DNA of 64,000 nucleotides from Massilia sp. BJB1822 (GCF_013369485.1 NZ_JABWEB010000015.1:62001-126000), one strand, 5' to 3'. Positions 47,900 to 57,216 are shown, counted from the stretch's first letter. Notes: a model not told the origin generated them from the sequence alone. Program-made: numbers and translations.

Positions 47900-49101
47900 G
47901 CCGCCGCCTTGTCGTTGCCCATGGCCGGCAGGCCGGCGTAGACGGCATGGCAAAGCTGGTCGACGAAGGCGCCCGACATGCCTTCGAGCGCGGTGTTGGT
48001 GAAGGCCACCACGCTGAGTTCGCGCTGCGGGTCGACAAACCAGGAGTGGCCGTAGGTGCCGCCCATGCGCCAGGTGCCGGGCGATTCAGGGCTGGCGGCA
48101 GCGGCGGGGTCTTTGAGCACAGTGATGCCCAGGCCAAAGCCGCGGCCGGGCCAGAAGGCCATGGGCAGGTCGCCGATCTGGTTGCGGGTCATTTCGCGCA
48201 CCAGCGCAGGCGGCAGCAGGGAGCCGCCGCCGCTGCGCAGGGTTTCCAGCAGCAGAAGCAGGTCGCCCGCCGTCCCGACCATGCCGGCGCCGCCCGAGGG
48301 ATAGGCGTGCGGGTCCAGCGCGCGGCCTGGCGCCAGCAGGAAGCCTGCCGTGCCTTCGATAAAGGGCAGATGCGCATGTTCGTCCAGGCGGCGCGGCACA
48401 GGAACGGCGTTGGCGTAGGCGGCCGCCAGGCGCTGCGGATCGTTGGCCAGAAAGCCCGTGTCGTCCATGCCCAGCGGCCCGGTCACGAGTTGCGCGACGG
48501 CCAGCGCCAGCGGCAGGCCGCTGGCTTGCTCGATGACGGCGCCCAAAACGTCGGTCGCAATCGAGTATTTCCATTGCGTGCCCGGTGCGTACAGCAATGG
48601 GGCGGACGCCAGGCGGGCCAGGTTCTCGCGTAGGCTGATGCTGCTGTGGTCCATGCCGTCCGAAACCTGGGCGTGGGCATAGGACGCATGCTCCTCCTGG
48701 AAGAAGCGGTAAGTCAGGCCGGCGGTATGGGTCATCAGGTGGCGGATCGTGATGGTGGGGATGGCGCCGTTTTCCAGCGCCGGCTGGAAGTAGGGCAGAT
48801 AGCGGGTCACGGGCGCGTCGAGTTCCAGCCGTCCCTGCGCAACCAGGACCAGGGCGGCGGCCGAGACGATGGGCTTGGAGACGGAGGCCAGACGGAACAC
48901 GGTGTCGGCAGTCATGGTGCGTTCCTGCTCGCGGTCGGCCATGCCGGCGGCGCGCTGGTAGAGCAGGTGGCCGCCCTGCGCGGCCAGGACCACGGCGCCG
49001 ACCAGGCGCTGGTCCGCCAGCGCGTGGTCGATCATGGCGTCAAGGCGCGCCGCCAGGGTGGAGTTGGCAGTTTCGGTGGATGCGGAGCTGAAGTGGGACA
49101 T
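47896..49101 (-). CDS. Serine hydrolase of the class C beta-lactamase / esterase EstB family
   Basis: A 401-residue protein with the SxxK motif SVSK (Ser73, Lys76), a YSI segment in QWKYSIATDVLG at the usual Tyr-x-Asn position, and GGTYGHSWFVDP at the third motif. No signal peptide, so an intracellular esterase is more likely than a true beta-lactamase. First gene of a two-gene operon with an MFS exporter; divergent from a LysR regulator. Confidence 0.9.
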   Translation of the reverse strand: MSHFSSASTETANSTLAARLDAMIDHALADQRLVGAVVLAAQGGHLLYQRAAGMADREQERTMTADTVFRLASVSKPIVSAAALVLVAQGRLELDAPVTRYLPYFQPALENGAIPTITIRHLMTHTAGLTYRFFQEEHASYAHAQVSDGMDHSSISLRENLARLASAPLLYAPGTQWKYSIATDVLGAVIEQASGLPLALAVAQLVTGPLGMDDTGFLANDPQRLAAAYANAVPVPRRLDEHAHLPFIEGTAGFLLAPGRALDPHAYPSGGAGMVGTAGDLLLLLETLRSGGGSLLPPALVREMTRNQIGDLPMAFWPGRGFGLGITVLKDPAAAASPESPGTWRMGGTYGHSWFVDPQRELSVVAFTNTALEGMSGAFVDQLCHAVYAGLPAMGNDKAAA

Positions 49102-49181
49102 TGGACTTCCTTATTGAAGAGGGAAGTCCAGCTTAGTGAAATGCCCACTAAAGAAAAACAGGCTAGAATTCCCTTCATAAA

Positions 49182-49195
49182 GGACATATATGTCC
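49182..49195. promoter_or_regulatory. Perfect palindrome in the LysR / serine hydrolase divergent region
   Basis: GGACATATATGTCC is a perfect 14-bp palindrome 16 bases before the LysR ATG. A second inverted repeat, TGGACTTCC (49102-49110) with GGAAGTCCA (49122-49130), abuts the hydrolase start. Both are candidate regulator sites. Confidence 0.55.
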
Positions 49196-49211
49196 GGAAT
49201 GGGGTAAGTAT

Positions 49212-50129
49212 ATGGATCATTTGGGCGGCCTGGCGGCCTTCGTGCAGGCGGCGGAAGCGCAAAGCTTTGTTGCGGCGGGGCGGGTGCTGGGGGTATCTGC
49301 GTCGGCCATCGGCAAGAGCATCGCGCGCCTGGAGCAGCGCGTCGGCGTGCGCCTGTTTCACCGCAGTACGCGCAGCATCCGCCTGACGGCCGAAGGCAAG
49401 GTCTTTCTTGAAAGCTGCCGCCGCATCCTGCTGGAGATCGAACAGGCCGAGCAGGCGCTATCGAGTACCATGGCCGCGCCGCGCGGCCGCTTGCGCATCA
49501 GCCTTCCCCTGGTCGGCAATCTGCTCAATCCCGTGCTGGTGGAGTTTGCGCGCCTATACCCCGAGATTCTGCTCGATGTGGATTGCACGGACCGCCGCGT
49601 CGACCTGATCGAGGAAGGCTTCGACGCCGTGGTGCGCGTGGGTGAAAGCGCCGATTCGCGTCTGATGAGCCGCAAGCTGGGCACATTTCATTTGCGGCTG
49701 GTGGCTGCCCCGGCGTATCTGCGCCAGCACGGCACACCCGCCCAGCCGCAGGATTTGCAGCGCCATCGCTGCCTGTTCTATAAATTCCCCAGCACCGGCA
49801 AGCTGGAAGCCTGGCCTTTGGCGGATTGGGAGCAGCTATATGGAAACGGCCTGCCGGCCGCGCTGGAATGCAGCACCATCGACACCCTCATGCACTTTGC
49901 CCGGCAGGGCATGGGCATTGCCTGCCTGCCGGATTTCGCGGTGCGGGAGGATCTGGAACATGGCGCCCTGCAAAGCGTGCTGCCGCGGCATACGCGCCAT
50001 AGCGGCAGCTTCCAGATACTTTGGCCGTCCAGCAAGCAGCTGGTGCCGAGGCTCAGGGTCTTGATCGATTTCCTGAGCGAGCGGGTGTTCCCGCAGGAGA
50101 GCCGCGGCCTCAGTGGCGGCGGCGGGTAG
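49212..50129 (+). CDS. LysR-family transcriptional regulator
   Basis: A 305-residue LTTR with N-terminal winged helix (1-60; LGVSASAIGKSIARLEQRVGVRLFHRSTRSIRLTAEG) and a periplasmic-binding-like effector domain. The sequence places it in the CrgA-like group that often represses a divergent esterase/exporter pair. Divergent from the serine hydrolase-MFS operon over 110 bases. Its last 20 bases overlap a convergent small gene. Confidence 0.92.
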   Translation: MDHLGGLAAFVQAAEAQSFVAAGRVLGVSASAIGKSIARLEQRVGVRLFHRSTRSIRLTAEGKVFLESCRRILLEIEQAEQALSSTMAAPRGRLRISLPLVGNLLNPVLVEFARLYPEILLDVDCTDRRVDLIEEGFDAVVRVGESADSRLMSRKLGTFHLRLVAAPAYLRQHGTPAQPQDLQRHRCLFYKFPSTGKLEAWPLADWEQLYGNGLPAALECSTIDTLMHFARQGMGIACLPDFAVREDLEHGALQSVLPRHTRHSGSFQILWPSSKQLVPRLRVLIDFLSERVFPQESRGLSGGGG

Positions 50130-50298
50130 GGTAGATCAGGGTGCGTACCGCCACGCTGGAGGGGATGCCCATCGCCGCCAGGAATTCGGCGGCGCGTTTC
50201 AGGCCCACTTCGGGCAGGGCGGAAATGGCCTGATTGATGATGTCGCGGGTGTTGTGGTCGGCGCGCACTTGCTGGTGGCGCAGGTCGTGTGTATTCAT
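50110..50298 (-). CDS. Conserved-looking 62-residue protein coupled to the c-di-GMP gene
   Basis: Its ATG overlaps the stop of the CHASE-GGDEF-EAL gene (ATGA), so it is very likely co-translated. The product starts MNTHDLRHQQVRADHNTRD and has an amphipathic helix pair (INQAISALPEVGLKRAAEFLAAMGIPSSVAVRTLIY), ending in basic RRRH. No known domain is recognised. The 3' end overlaps the LysR gene on the other strand by 20 bases. Confidence 0.75.
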   Translation of the reverse strand: MNTHDLRHQQVRADHNTRDIINQAISALPEVGLKRAAEFLAAMGIPSSVAVRTLIYPTRRRH

Positions 50299-53171
50299 CC
50301 TGTGGTCCCCGTACGAAGCGGCGCGAGGCCGAGATTTCTCCCCTCGCGCAGCATTTGTTCAAAGTCCCTTGGCGCGACCGGACGGCTGAAATAATAGCCT
50401 TGCATGGCGTGGCATCCGTTGCGCCGCAGGTAGTCGAGCTGCTCCCGCGATTCTACCCCTTCCGCGATCACGCGCAACTTCAGATTGTGAGCGAGTGCAA
50501 TGATGGAAGCCACGATGGCCGCGTCCTCGGCGTCATGCGCGATATCGCTGACGAAGGAGCGGTCGATTTTCAGCACATCGATGGGGAAGTTGCGCAGATA
50601 GGACAGGCTGGAGTAGCCGGTGCCGAAGTCGTCGATGGATAGCGTGACGCCCAGCGCCTTCAGCTCGTGCAGCAGGGTCACAGCCTGCTGCACATCGTTC
50701 ATGAACAGGCTTTCGGTCAGCTCGATTTCCAGGCAGGAGGCGGGCAAGCCGGTTTGCGCCAGCACGCCGCGGATTTCGTCGACCAGGCCGGGCTGGCTGA
50801 ACTGGCGCGCCGACAGGTTGACCGCCACGCGCAGGGCGGGCAGGCCGGCGTCCTGCCAAGCCTTGGCCTGGGCGCAGGCGCTGCGCAGCACCCAGGCGCC
50901 GATCGGCAGGATCAGACCCGTTTCCTCGGCCAGACCGATAAAGCGCTGCGGCGGCACCGTACCCAGCTCGGGATGCTGCCAGCGCAGCAGCGCTTCCATG
51001 CCCATCACTTCGCCGCTTTCCAGGTCGAGCTGGGGCTGGTAGTGCAGCACGAATTCCTCGCGCTCCAGCGCCTTGCGCAGCGCGCTCTCGATGCGCAGGC
51101 GCTCCTGCGCTTCCTCATTCATGGCAGGCTGATAGAACTGGAAGCAGTTGCGGCCCATTTTCTTGGCCGAATACATGGCGATGTCGGCATGCTCGATCAG
51201 GTGCTGGGCGGCGGCCGCGTCGCCTTCATACACGGCGACGCCGATGCTGCAGGTGACGAAGAATTCTTTCCCCTCCAGCAGCACGGGCTGGGCCAGATTG
51301 CTCATCACGCGCTGCACGATGTCGGGCGAGAGCGATTCGTCCGGATATTCGCTGAGGATGGCGACGAATTCGTCGCCCGACAGGCGGGCCACGGTGTCGC
51401 TGGCGCGCAGGCTGGTTTGCAGGCGGCTGGCCACTGTCACCAGCAGCTGGTCGCCGGCCTTGTGGCCCAGGCTGTCGTTGACGAACTTGAAGCGGTCCAG
51501 ATCGATCAGCATGACCCAGATCGGGTGGTTGCTGCGGTTGGCGTAGGCCACGGCCTGGCTCAGGCGGTCCTGCAGCAGCATGCGGTTGGGCAGGCCGGTC
51601 AGCACGTCGTGGTGGGCGATGTGCTGGATGCGCTGTTCGGCCAGTTTGCGCTCGGTGATTTCGCTGCCGGTGCCGCGGTAGCCGCGGAACTCGCCCTGGG
51701 CGTCGTAGACCGGCTCGCCGCTGGTGATGAACCAGCGCTCCACGCCGTCGTCGCCGCGCATCGAGTATTCCACATTGGTGAAGGGCAGGCGCGATTCCAG
51801 CAAGGCTTTGTGCTCGCGCCCCCACTTGGTCTGCAGCATGTCGGGATGCGCTTCCCAGCGCGTGCGGCCGATATAGCTCTCCTTGCGGATATGGCCTTTT
51901 TCGAAGAAGCCGCCGGTCACATTGGTGAAGCAGAAGTTGGCGTCCTGCTCCCAATACCAGTCCGAGGACAGGGCCAGCAGGCGGCGGAAGCGCTGTTCGC
52001 TTTCCTGCAGCTTGCGTTCGGCGCGCTTGCGCGCCGCCACGTCCTCGATCAGGCGCTCGTTGCTGCGCTGTAGATCGGCGGTGCGCGCATCGACCAGCAG
52101 TTGCACGCGGCGCGAGCGCTGTACCAGGGACTGCACATAAGCCGCCGCCAGAATGCTGAACAGCAGGCCGCCCACCAGGGTGCAGAGCGAACCCAGATGG
52201 TCGGTCAGGAAGGGGCGCGGCTTGGCCTCCACCCGCACATGCCAGGGCCGTCCCAGCACATCGAAGGATTTGAGTTCACTGCCATGGTATTCGGGCGAGA
52301 GCCAGCGCCAGAACAGGTGGTCGGGCTGGGCGTCTTCGCGTTGCAGGCCGTGGCTGAAGACCAGGTTGGCCGGCTGGGCCGGATCGCCCGCATACACGCC
52401 GAGCACCAGCTGCTGGTCTTCCAGCAGGCCGCCGCCTTGCAGGATGGTGTAGACCAGGGAGGTGGTGCGGATCACGGCGCCGGTATCGCCCATCCAGGCG
52501 GCGCGGCGCTGTTCCGGCGTGGCAGTGGGCGCGCCGTGGCGGAACACGGGCATCAGCAGCACCATGCCGCTTTCGGCGCCGGCATCCTGGGCCAGGCGCA
52601 GCAGGGCGGTGGCGGCGGGGCGGCCGCTGTCGAGCATCTCATCGATGGCCTTGCGCACGGCCGCATTGCTCAGCACTTCCAGGCCGAAGGCGCGCTCATT
52701 GCCCTGCAGCGGCTCCAGATAATCGACCACGCTATACAGCTCGCTCTCGGGCGCCGGCCGCATCTCGCTGCCCACCATCTGCCGCACCGCGAAGTCTGCG
52801 TGCTGCTGGCGCATCGCAGCTTCATAGGCAAGCTTCTGCGGGTGGGTCAGCACGCGGTGGAAGTTGAAGGCGCTGACGAAGGGGTAGCGTTCCAGCAGGG
52901 GGCGGGTGAATTCGCGGAACTGTTCGCGGCTGACCGGTTCCACGGTGCGGAACAGCTGGTTGGTGATCGACAGCACCTCGACCGCATCGATGAAGCCGCG
53001 CTGGATGGCGGCGGCGCGCACATTGGCGCGCTGCTGAAAACTCAGCTCCATCTTGCCGTATTCGAGCGCCGTCACCGCCACGAACAGCACGGTCGTCACG
53101 GCCAGGCCCGCGCCCAGCGTGGCGGCTGCGGCAAAGGCAATGGACGAGGATGACCGGCGGCGGCGAGCCAT
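50295..53171 (-). CDS. Membrane CHASE-PAS-GGDEF-EAL protein (c-di-GMP turnover)
   Basis: A 958-residue protein: TM1 (about 12-32), periplasmic CHASE domain (about 45-300; FVSAFNFHRVLTHPQKLAYE), TM2 (about 325-345), coiled coil, PAS (about 385-505), GGDEF (about 520-680; RLSGDEFVAIL, SGDEF being an accepted active variant) and EAL (about 690-940; MEALLRWQHPELG, DFGTGYSSLSYL). Both c-di-GMP synthesis and hydrolysis motifs look intact. The ATG is followed at the 3' end by a translationally coupled 62-residue protein. Confidence 0.95.
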   Translation of the reverse strand: MARRRRSSSSIAFAAAATLGAGLAVTTVLFVAVTALEYGKMELSFQQRANVRAAAIQRGFIDAVEVLSITNQLFRTVEPVSREQFREFTRPLLERYPFVSAFNFHRVLTHPQKLAYEAAMRQQHADFAVRQMVGSEMRPAPESELYSVVDYLEPLQGNERAFGLEVLSNAAVRKAIDEMLDSGRPAATALLRLAQDAGAESGMVLLMPVFRHGAPTATPEQRRAAWMGDTGAVIRTTSLVYTILQGGGLLEDQQLVLGVYAGDPAQPANLVFSHGLQREDAQPDHLFWRWLSPEYHGSELKSFDVLGRPWHVRVEAKPRPFLTDHLGSLCTLVGGLLFSILAAAYVQSLVQRSRRVQLLVDARTADLQRSNERLIEDVAARKRAERKLQESEQRFRRLLALSSDWYWEQDANFCFTNVTGGFFEKGHIRKESYIGRTRWEAHPDMLQTKWGREHKALLESRLPFTNVEYSMRGDDGVERWFITSGEPVYDAQGEFRGYRGTGSEITERKLAEQRIQHIAHHDVLTGLPNRMLLQDRLSQAVAYANRSNHPIWVMLIDLDRFKFVNDSLGHKAGDQLLVTVASRLQTSLRASDTVARLSGDEFVAILSEYPDESLSPDIVQRVMSNLAQPVLLEGKEFFVTCSIGVAVYEGDAAAAQHLIEHADIAMYSAKKMGRNCFQFYQPAMNEEAQERLRIESALRKALEREEFVLHYQPQLDLESGEVMGMEALLRWQHPELGTVPPQRFIGLAEETGLILPIGAWVLRSACAQAKAWQDAGLPALRVAVNLSARQFSQPGLVDEIRGVLAQTGLPASCLEIELTESLFMNDVQQAVTLLHELKALGVTLSIDDFGTGYSSLSYLRNFPIDVLKIDRSFVSDIAHDAEDAAIVASIIALAHNLKLRVIAEGVESREQLDYLRRNGCHAMQGYYFSRPVAPRDFEQMLREGRNLGLAPLRTGTTG

Positions 53172-53314
53172 GAAACTCCTTGTTGGGAAGATAAGATGCG
53201 GTGTGTAGATGCTGTACGGAAATATTGCTGCGGCGCTAGTTTGTCACAAAATCGGGGAAATTCCGAGTTGTAACGCCACAAATAATAGGTTTTTTCTGCT
53301 TTTCGATACCGTTT

Positions 53315-54073
53315 TTACAAGCTGCCGCGCAGCCGCGCCACCAGCCAGCGCGCCAGCAGGCGGTTGGCCAGGCCAAAACCCAGGCCCGGCCACAGGCCTT
53401 GGTGGCGCGCCACGCGGCGCAGCAGGTTCAGGGCCGGGGTGGGGCGGCCGGACCCCGCCTTCAGCGCGAAGACGATACGGTTATTGCCGGCGATGCCTTT
53501 GAACTGGCACAGGCAGCCCTGGAAGCGCTGGCGCAGGCGGGACAGCAGGATGGGATAGCGCGGGTCGTAGCTGAAGATATTCGCCACCAGCAGGCCGTCC
53601 GGACGCAGGGCGCGGCGGCAGTCGGCGTAGAAGCGGGCCGTGGTCAGGGACGAGGGCAGGCCGTCGTGGTCGAAGCCATCGAGCAGCAGCACGTCGGCGC
53701 TGTTCTGCAGGCGCGCCATATACTCGGCGGCATCGGCATGGATGATGCGGAAGCGTTCGTCGTCGGGCGGCACGGCAAAGCGTTCGCGCAGGGCGATCAC
53801 GTCGGCGCGCAATTCCAGCACGGTGATGCGGGCATAGGGCAGGTAGCGGTGGCAGAACTTGGCCAGCGAGCCGCCGCCCAGGCCCACCATCACGATGTGG
53901 CGGGCGCGCGGCTTGAACAGCACGAAGCACATCATGGCGCGCGCATAGCGCAGCACCAGCTGGTCCGGATCGTCCAGGTCCATCTGGCTTTGCACCTCGC
54001 CCGGCTGGAATTCCAGCGACAGGCGGCTGCCGCGCCGATGCAACAGAGAAGTGTGTTCGAGGGAGGAAGTCAT
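53315..54073 (-). CDS. Spermidine synthase-like methyltransferase-fold protein
   Basis: A 252-residue protein with the Rossmann core of polyamine aminopropyltransferases: VMVGLGGGSLAKFCHRYLP, an acidic ELRADV strand end, HADAAEYM and LLDGFDHDGLP. The N-terminal beta domain is short and the polyamine-binding tyrosine region is not obvious, so it may act on another substrate. The ATG at 54073 was chosen over an upstream in-frame codon. Confidence 0.82.
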   Translation of the reverse strand: MTSSLEHTSLLHRRGSRLSLEFQPGEVQSQMDLDDPDQLVLRYARAMMCFVLFKPRARHIVMVGLGGGSLAKFCHRYLPYARITVLELRADVIALRERFAVPPDDERFRIIHADAAEYMARLQNSADVLLLDGFDHDGLPSSLTTARFYADCRRALRPDGLLVANIFSYDPRYPILLSRLRQRFQGCLCQFKGIAGNNRIVFALKAGSGRPTPALNLLRRVARHQGLWPGLGFGLANRLLARWLVARLRGSL

Positions 54074-54226
54074 ATTCCTGGGTTGTTGCCGACTCTGAAG
54101 TTCTGATAAGCTGCCGGGTTTGCCGCATAGAGTGTACTCGAAGCGCGCGCCGGGCGCCGGATCGCGTTTACATACATTCAAATAATCGGTACATTGCCAG
54201 CATGGCCAGCGCCCCGGAGAGAGAAT

Positions 54227-54502
54227 ATGTTCTTAGATCACCCGACCATCACCGCGACCAACAGCTTTACCGAACCAGACCGCCTGGAAAGGCTGGGTCG
54301 CGTGTATGGCTACGTGGCCGCCCTGGCGGATATCGCCGGTAAACAGAACTTTATCGAGAAGGTCAGCCAGCTGCACGACCACAAGGGCACGCTGATCGTC
54401 TTCTGGCACGACGCGCCGAGCGAGGACGAGAAGGAATTCTTCCTCAAGGCTTGGGGCAGCAAGGTGGGCGATGGTAGTACCAACGTCGAGCACGAGGTTT
54501 AA
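54227..54502 (+). CDS. Hypothetical protein, 91 residues
   Basis: A soluble protein (MFLDHPTITATNSFTEPDRLERLGRVYGYVAALADIAGK...) with a central HDHKGTLIVFWHDAPSEDEKEFFLKAWGSKVGD segment and no recognised domain. ATG 54227 follows GGAGAGAGAAT. It stands 16 bases before the GGDEF gene and may be co-transcribed with it. Confidence 0.7.
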   Translation: MFLDHPTITATNSFTEPDRLERLGRVYGYVAALADIAGKQNFIEKVSQLHDHKGTLIVFWHDAPSEDEKEFFLKAWGSKVGDGSTNVEHEV

Positions 54503-54518
54503 TAAAACGCTGTAGCGC

Positions 54519-55679
54519 ATGGATATACGCACCCTTGCCTTAGCCCTGGCTCTGGGCAACCTGAGTCTATGCGCGGCCCTGTTCTTCTTTGATTACGAGC
54601 GGCGCAAGTCGCTGAGCCTGTCCACCTGGGCGCTGGCCAAGCAATGCCAGGCCGTGGCCTGGCTGCTGCTGTATTTCCGCGGCGTGCTGCCCGATTTTCT
54701 CGGCGGCCCGCTGGCCAATCTGCTGCTGTTCGCCGGCGTGGCCCTGGATGCGGGCGCGTTCTGGGAAGCTGCCAACCGGCCGTCCTGGCGCCGCGTGCTG
54801 CTGCCATCCCTGGTGCTGGCCTCGCTGGCCTATCTGGCTTGCCAGTTCATCGACAGCGAAGGCGGCCTGCGCGTGGCTACCGGCGCCGTCATCCTCGGCG
54901 GTTTCTATCTGGCTGGCGTGGCCGCGCTGCTGCGCTTCTGGCGCGCCGGCAGCATGTTGTGCCGCTTCCTGACCGTGACCATGAGCGTGCTGGCCGTGGT
55001 GGTGGCAGTGCGCGGCGTGCTGAGCGTGCTGCTGCCGGAGGGCTGGAGCTGGGTCAGCCCGGCCATCATGGCGGGCGTGGGCTATGGCGCGCTCTACCTG
55101 CTGATGCTGCTGAACGGTTTCGGCTATCTGCTGCTGTCGCGCGAAAAGCTGCAGGGCGAGCTGGATAGGCTGGAGACCATCGATGCGCTGACCGATGTGC
55201 CGAACCGGCGCGGCTTCTACCAGGCTTTGCAGCCATGGATGGCGCTGGCGCGCCGTCCGGGCCAGCCGACGGCCCTGATTATTCTCAACCTCGACCAGTT
55301 CAAGCGCGTCAACGACAGCTACGGCCATCCGGTGGGCGACAGCGTGCTGAAAGCCATGGTCGACGTCTGCCGCAAGCAGCTGCGCGACAGCGATTTGATG
55401 GGCCGCCTGGGCGGCGCCGAATTCGCCGTCCAGCTGCCGCGCACCTCGCTCGATGATGCGCGCCTGGTCGCGGAGCGCATCCGCAAGGCGGTGGAAGGCA
55501 TGCCGGTGAAAGCCGACAAGGCCATCATCCAGCTGACCGCCAGCCTGGGCGTGACCACCATCCGTGCCGAAGATACAACAGTGAGCCTGTTCAAGCGCGC
55601 CGACGAAGCCTTGCAAGCCGCTAAACTGCGTGGCCGCAACCAGGTGGCCGAAGCCGAGGCGCCTTCGCTGGAGGTTTAA
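54519..55679 (+). CDS. Membrane GGDEF protein with degenerate active site
   Basis: A 386-residue protein with about six N-terminal membrane segments (4-205), a short coiled coil (LLSREKLQGELDRLETIDALTDVPNRRGFY) and a C-terminal GGDEF fold. Two metal-binding positions are changed: the first Asp of the usual D-x-D is Asn257 (NLDQFKRVND) and the GG(D/E)EF signature reads GGAEF (Ala300). Guanine-binding ND...GH...GD residues are kept. It is therefore probably not a diguanylate cyclase and may bind nucleotide as a sensor. Weak ribosome site. Confidence 0.9.
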   Translation: MDIRTLALALALGNLSLCAALFFFDYERRKSLSLSTWALAKQCQAVAWLLLYFRGVLPDFLGGPLANLLLFAGVALDAGAFWEAANRPSWRRVLLPSLVLASLAYLACQFIDSEGGLRVATGAVILGGFYLAGVAALLRFWRAGSMLCRFLTVTMSVLAVVVAVRGVLSVLLPEGWSWVSPAIMAGVGYGALYLLMLLNGFGYLLLSREKLQGELDRLETIDALTDVPNRRGFYQALQPWMALARRPGQPTALIILNLDQFKRVNDSYGHPVGDSVLKAMVDVCRKQLRDSDLMGRLGGAEFAVQLPRTSLDDARLVAERIRKAVEGMPVKADKAIIQLTASLGVTTIRAEDTTVSLFKRADEALQAAKLRGRNQVAEAEAPSLEV

Positions 55680-55687
55680 GCGCGTCT

Positions 55688-55705
55688 TGTCATATGGGTG
55701 TAACA
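55688..55705 (+). promoter_or_regulatory. Pho-box-like direct repeat upstream of ppx
   Basis: TGTCATA (55688-55694) and TGTAACA (55699-55705) are 11 bases apart, the spacing of PhoB half-sites. TAGCAT or TATAAA (55734-55739) could be the -10. The match is weaker than at the olsB-like gene. Confidence 0.5.
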
Positions 55706-55758
55706 AATTCCGCTTAGTGTGATAGCATTTTCGTATAAACGATATAAACGGAATTTAC

Positions 55759-57216
55759 ATGTACGCCGCCGTCGACCTTGGTTCCAACAGCTTCCGCCTG
55801 CACATAGGCAAACACGATGGTGACGCCATCCGCGTGCTAAAGAGCATGCGCGAACCGATACGCCTTGCCGCCGGGCTGGATGCGGCGGGCAATCTGAGCG
55901 AGGCCGCCATCCAGCGCGCCATCGCCTGCCTCAAGACTTTCCGCCTGGCGCTGGCTGCCTATGAGCTGGACGCGGTGCGCGTGGTCGCCACTTCGACCAT
56001 GCGCCAGGCGCGCAATGTGGCCTCCTTCCTGCCGCAGGCCGAGGAAGCCATCGGCTATCCGATCGAGATCATTTCGGGGGAAGAGGAGGGGCGCCTGATC
56101 TATATGGGCGTGGCCAATTCCCTGGCCCAGCCCAATGAGCGGCGCCTGGTGGTCGATATCGGCGGCGGCTCCACCGAGCTGATTCTGGGGCGCGGCTCGG
56201 ATATCGAGCGGGTGGAATCGTTCAGCGTGGGCAGCGTCAAGCAAAGCCTGTCCTTCTTCGTGGGCGGGCGGGTGGATGCGGCGTCCTTCGAGGCGGCCAT
56301 CCTGTCGGCGCGCAGCCATTTCGAGGACGGCGCGCCGCCTTACCATCCGCAGTTCTGGAAGCGCGCTTACGGCTCCTCCGGCACCATCCGCGCCATTGCC
56401 GAGATCATCGAGAAAAATGGCCTGGGCAAGGGTGACCTGTCGGCGCCCAGCCTGGAGGCGCTGAAAAAGCGCTTCATCGAATTCGGCCACGTCAGCAAGA
56501 TCGACATGCCGGGCCTACGCCCCGACCGCGCCGGCACCATCGTCGGCGGGCTGGCCATCCTGATCGCCATCGTGCATGAACTGGGCATCAACCAGATGCA
56601 GTCCATCGAGGCCGGCTTGCGCATGGGCGTGATGTGGGATCTGTACCTGCGTTCGACCCGGCGCGACCGGCGCGAGCAGTCGGTGCGCTTGTTCATGGAG
56701 CGTTTCCACGTCGACCAGGCGCGCGCCGAGCGTGTCGCCAACGATGCCGTCACGCTGTACGAGCAGATGAAGCCGGGTGAGGAGAACTACAGCCAGCATC
56801 TGTTCTGGAGCGCGCTGCTGCACGAATGCGGGGTGGTGGTGTCGCAGACGGGCAGCCATAAACACGCCTCCTACCTGGTTGAAAACGCCGACCTGCCGGG
56901 CTTCACGACTCGCGAGCAAAAGGCCATGAGCCGTCTGCTGCTGGCGCAGAAGGGCAATCTGCGCAAGGTCAGCGAGCTGCTGGGCGAGTCCGATTTCGCC
57001 AAGGCGGTGGTGGCGCTGCGCCTGGCGATCCTCTTCATGCACTCGCGCATTGAACTGGATTTCAAGGGCATCAAGCTGCGCATGAAAAATCGTATCGAGC
57101 TGGAATTGCGGCGCGAATGGGTGGCCGAGCATCCCACTGTGGCCTACTGGATGGAGAAGGAGCAGGAGTTTTGGGACGAGGTGGGCGTCGATCTGAGCAT
57201 CCGCGCCATCGCCTGA
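55759..57216 (+). CDS. ppx: Exopolyphosphatase (Ppx/GppA family)
   Basis: A 485-residue enzyme releasing phosphate from polyphosphate chain ends. The ASKHA ATPase-like core shows AAVDLGSNSFRLHIG at the N-terminus, VVATSTMRQARN, ISGEEEGRLIYMG and DIGGGSTELILGRG, followed by the C-terminal HD-like helical domain (LLHECGVVVSQTGSHKHASYLVEN). Length fits Ppx rather than short GppA. A Pho-box-like repeat lies upstream. Confidence 0.95.
   Translation: MYAAVDLGSNSFRLHIGKHDGDAIRVLKSMREPIRLAAGLDAAGNLSEAAIQRAIACLKTFRLALAAYELDAVRVVATSTMRQARNVASFLPQAEEAIGYPIEIISGEEEGRLIYMGVANSLAQPNERRLVVDIGGGSTELILGRGSDIERVESFSVGSVKQSLSFFVGGRVDAASFEAAILSARSHFEDGAPPYHPQFWKRAYGSSGTIRAIAEIIEKNGLGKGDLSAPSLEALKKRFIEFGHVSKIDMPGLRPDRAGTIVGGLAILIAIVHELGINQMQSIEAGLRMGVMWDLYLRSTRRDRREQSVRLFMERFHVDQARAERVANDAVTLYEQMKPGEENYSQHLFWSALLHECGVVVSQTGSHKHASYLVENADLPGFTTREQKAMSRLLLAQKGNLRKVSELLGESDFAKAVVALRLAILFMHSRIELDFKGIKLRMKNRIELELRREWVAEHPTVAYWMEKEQEFWDEVGVDLSIRAIA

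Noticed and set aside
47896-49101. Secreted class C beta-lactamase (resistance gene)
   Set aside because: There is no signal peptide and the neighbourhood is an esterase/exporter unit; only the fold is shared.
54519-55679. Active diguanylate cyclase
   Set aside because: Both metal-binding positions are replaced (Asn257, Ala300), so catalytic activity is not claimed.
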